A stretch of 8,551 bases of DNA from an uncultured Mycoplasmataceae bacterium (GTDB taxonomy: Bacteria > Bacillota_I > Bacilli_A > Mycoplasmatales > Mycoplasmoidaceae): contig CASGBP010000083.1 of the NCBI GenBank assembly GCA_949299825.1, forward strand, positions 1 to 8,551, written 5' to 3'. Position numbers and translations under genes: made by a program. The notes below the pieces were generated by a model. It made no database searches, was not told the DNA's origin, and worked only from the letters and a program-made list of their open reading frames with translations. Positions 7,766-8,551 of this stretch are shown piece by piece; the first letter of the stretch is position 1; the number at the start of each line of letters is the position of its first letter.

Positions 7766-8551
7766 TTAGATTATTCTTAATTGTGAATCTATTTTTTTTA
7801 AGAATTTTCCATTTTCTAGACGATATTTTTTAGCATTTTTATTAGATTTTAAAAAATCAATAATAGAGTTTATCTTGTCAAAATTATTGTTCTTTTCACC
7901 AAATAATTTAAGAAATTCATAAACTAGAAAATATTGTAAATCACTAGAAGTTGCATTAAAAAAGGCTAATTCATAATTAGTTTTTGTTCATAATTCAAAT
8001 TGTTTTTTAACTTGTTTATATTGTTTTTTATGAGTTTTATTATATTTTTTTACCTCTTTATTAAATTTAATTAATTCCTCATTTGATCAACTATTAATAA
8101 TTTTTCTAACTCTATTTCGTTCATAAATATCCATTTCATTAGTGTAATCAATTGCATATTCAATCCCTTTTTGTACACAATATCTTTCTAGGGTTTTCTT
8201 TTTATATTGCAATAATGGTCTAGTTATTTTAAGTTCATGATAATTACTTTTTCTAGCAATTCCATAAAAAAGGGATTTGGAATTACGCTTAAATTGCATA
8301 TATGCTGTTTCAAGGTGATCATTTAAATTATGAGCAACAAATAAATTAAAGTTATTTTCCTTATGAGCAATTTCAATAAAAAAATTGTATCTTATTTCTC
8401 TAGCAAGTGCTTGAAAATTAACATTTTTAAACTCTTCATAATATTTTGAGTCTACCTTATGTACATAACATTTTATGTTATGTAACTTACAATAATCTAC
8501 CACAATATCCACGTCTTTTTGTGAATTTTTCCTTTTATTATAGTTCACCAC
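7766..8551 (-). CDS. tilS: tRNA(Ile)-lysidine synthase, C-terminal 261 residues; 5' end beyond window
   Basis: TilS joins lysine to C34 of the CAU-anticodon tRNA-Ile using ATP, so that it reads AUA and is charged with Ile; this is essential in AT-rich genomes. The visible part starts at the second strand region (VVNYNKRKNSQKDVDIV, equivalent to HVDHGLR-x-E-S in other bacteria). It continues with VAHNLNDHLETAYMQFKRNS (equivalent to the AHHxDDQAET-x-x-x-RL-x-RGS motif) and ITRPLLQYKKKTLERYC...IDYTNEMDIYERNRVRKII (RPLL...D-x-SN-x-x-x-x-x-RN-x-x-R), all diagnostic. The SGGxDS ATP-binding loop and true start lie past the right edge. The GTG at 8549-8551 is an internal Val codon. With perhaps 50 residues missing, the whole would be near 310, shorter than B. 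subtilis TilS and typical of mollicutes. The TAA stop is at 7766-7768. The C-terminal ~95 residues are Lys/Asn-rich and poorly conserved. At least one Trp is TGA. Confidence 0.93.

Noticed and set aside
7751..7805. Hairpins at the end of tilS as a transcription terminator
   Set aside because: Two small inverted repeats exist (7751-7757 with 7762-7768, and 7773-7780 with 7798-7805), but the stems are almost entirely A/T and no T-run follows on the minus strand; such repeats are expected by chance here.
8549..8551. GTG at the right edge as the tilS start
   Set aside because: The conserved TilS N-terminus with the ATP-binding SGGxDS loop must precede this point, so the gene is cut by the window and the GTG is an internal Val codon.
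1..8551. CRISPR array, insertion sequence, tRNA or rRNA gene
   Set aside because: No regularly spaced repeats, terminal inverted repeats, transposase-like product or cloverleaf-like segment was seen, and coding sequence fills almost the whole window.

Overview
The window reads as an AT-rich Mollicutes chromosome (Mycoplasma/Spiroplasma/Ureaplasma type). The decisive evidence is that every gene is intact only if TGA encodes tryptophan (genetic code 4). TGG is also used for Trp, but more rarely. This excludes Acholeplasma and phytoplasmas, which use the standard code. I cannot name the genus.

All genes lie on the minus strand, so transcription runs from high to low coordinates. The layout is: the 3' part of tilS (7766-8551, tRNA-Ile lysidine synthase, entering from the right edge); a 53-base gap with a near-consensus promoter; then a five-gene block made of a BMP-family substrate-binding protein (6219-7712), a double-domain ABC ATPase (4181-6229), permease 1 (2113-4179), permease 2 (1124-2113) and an AzgA-type NCS2 purine-base permease (1-1100, leaving by the left edge). 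The genes overlap or sit at most 23 bases apart, which indicates one translationally coupled operon. No gene-free stretch exceeds 60 bases.

By homology the first four genes form a nucleoside importer of the BmpA/PnrA-NupABC (mollicute RnsABCD) type. The fifth imports free purine bases. Together they look like a purine salvage uptake operon, which fits organisms that cannot make purines de novo.

The most striking point is the binding protein. Its usual first beta-alpha unit (the stretch ending D-x-S-F-x-Q-S) is missing from the N-terminus and a recognisable copy sits at the C-terminus, so it looks like a natural circular permutant. It is anchored by an N-terminal membrane helix, without a lipobox cysteine. 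In addition, permease 1 carries a tail of about 330 charged, apparently helical residues, and the ATPase carries an inserted charged helical segment of about 115 residues in its second nucleotide-binding domain. The transporter therefore appears remodelled in three of its four parts.
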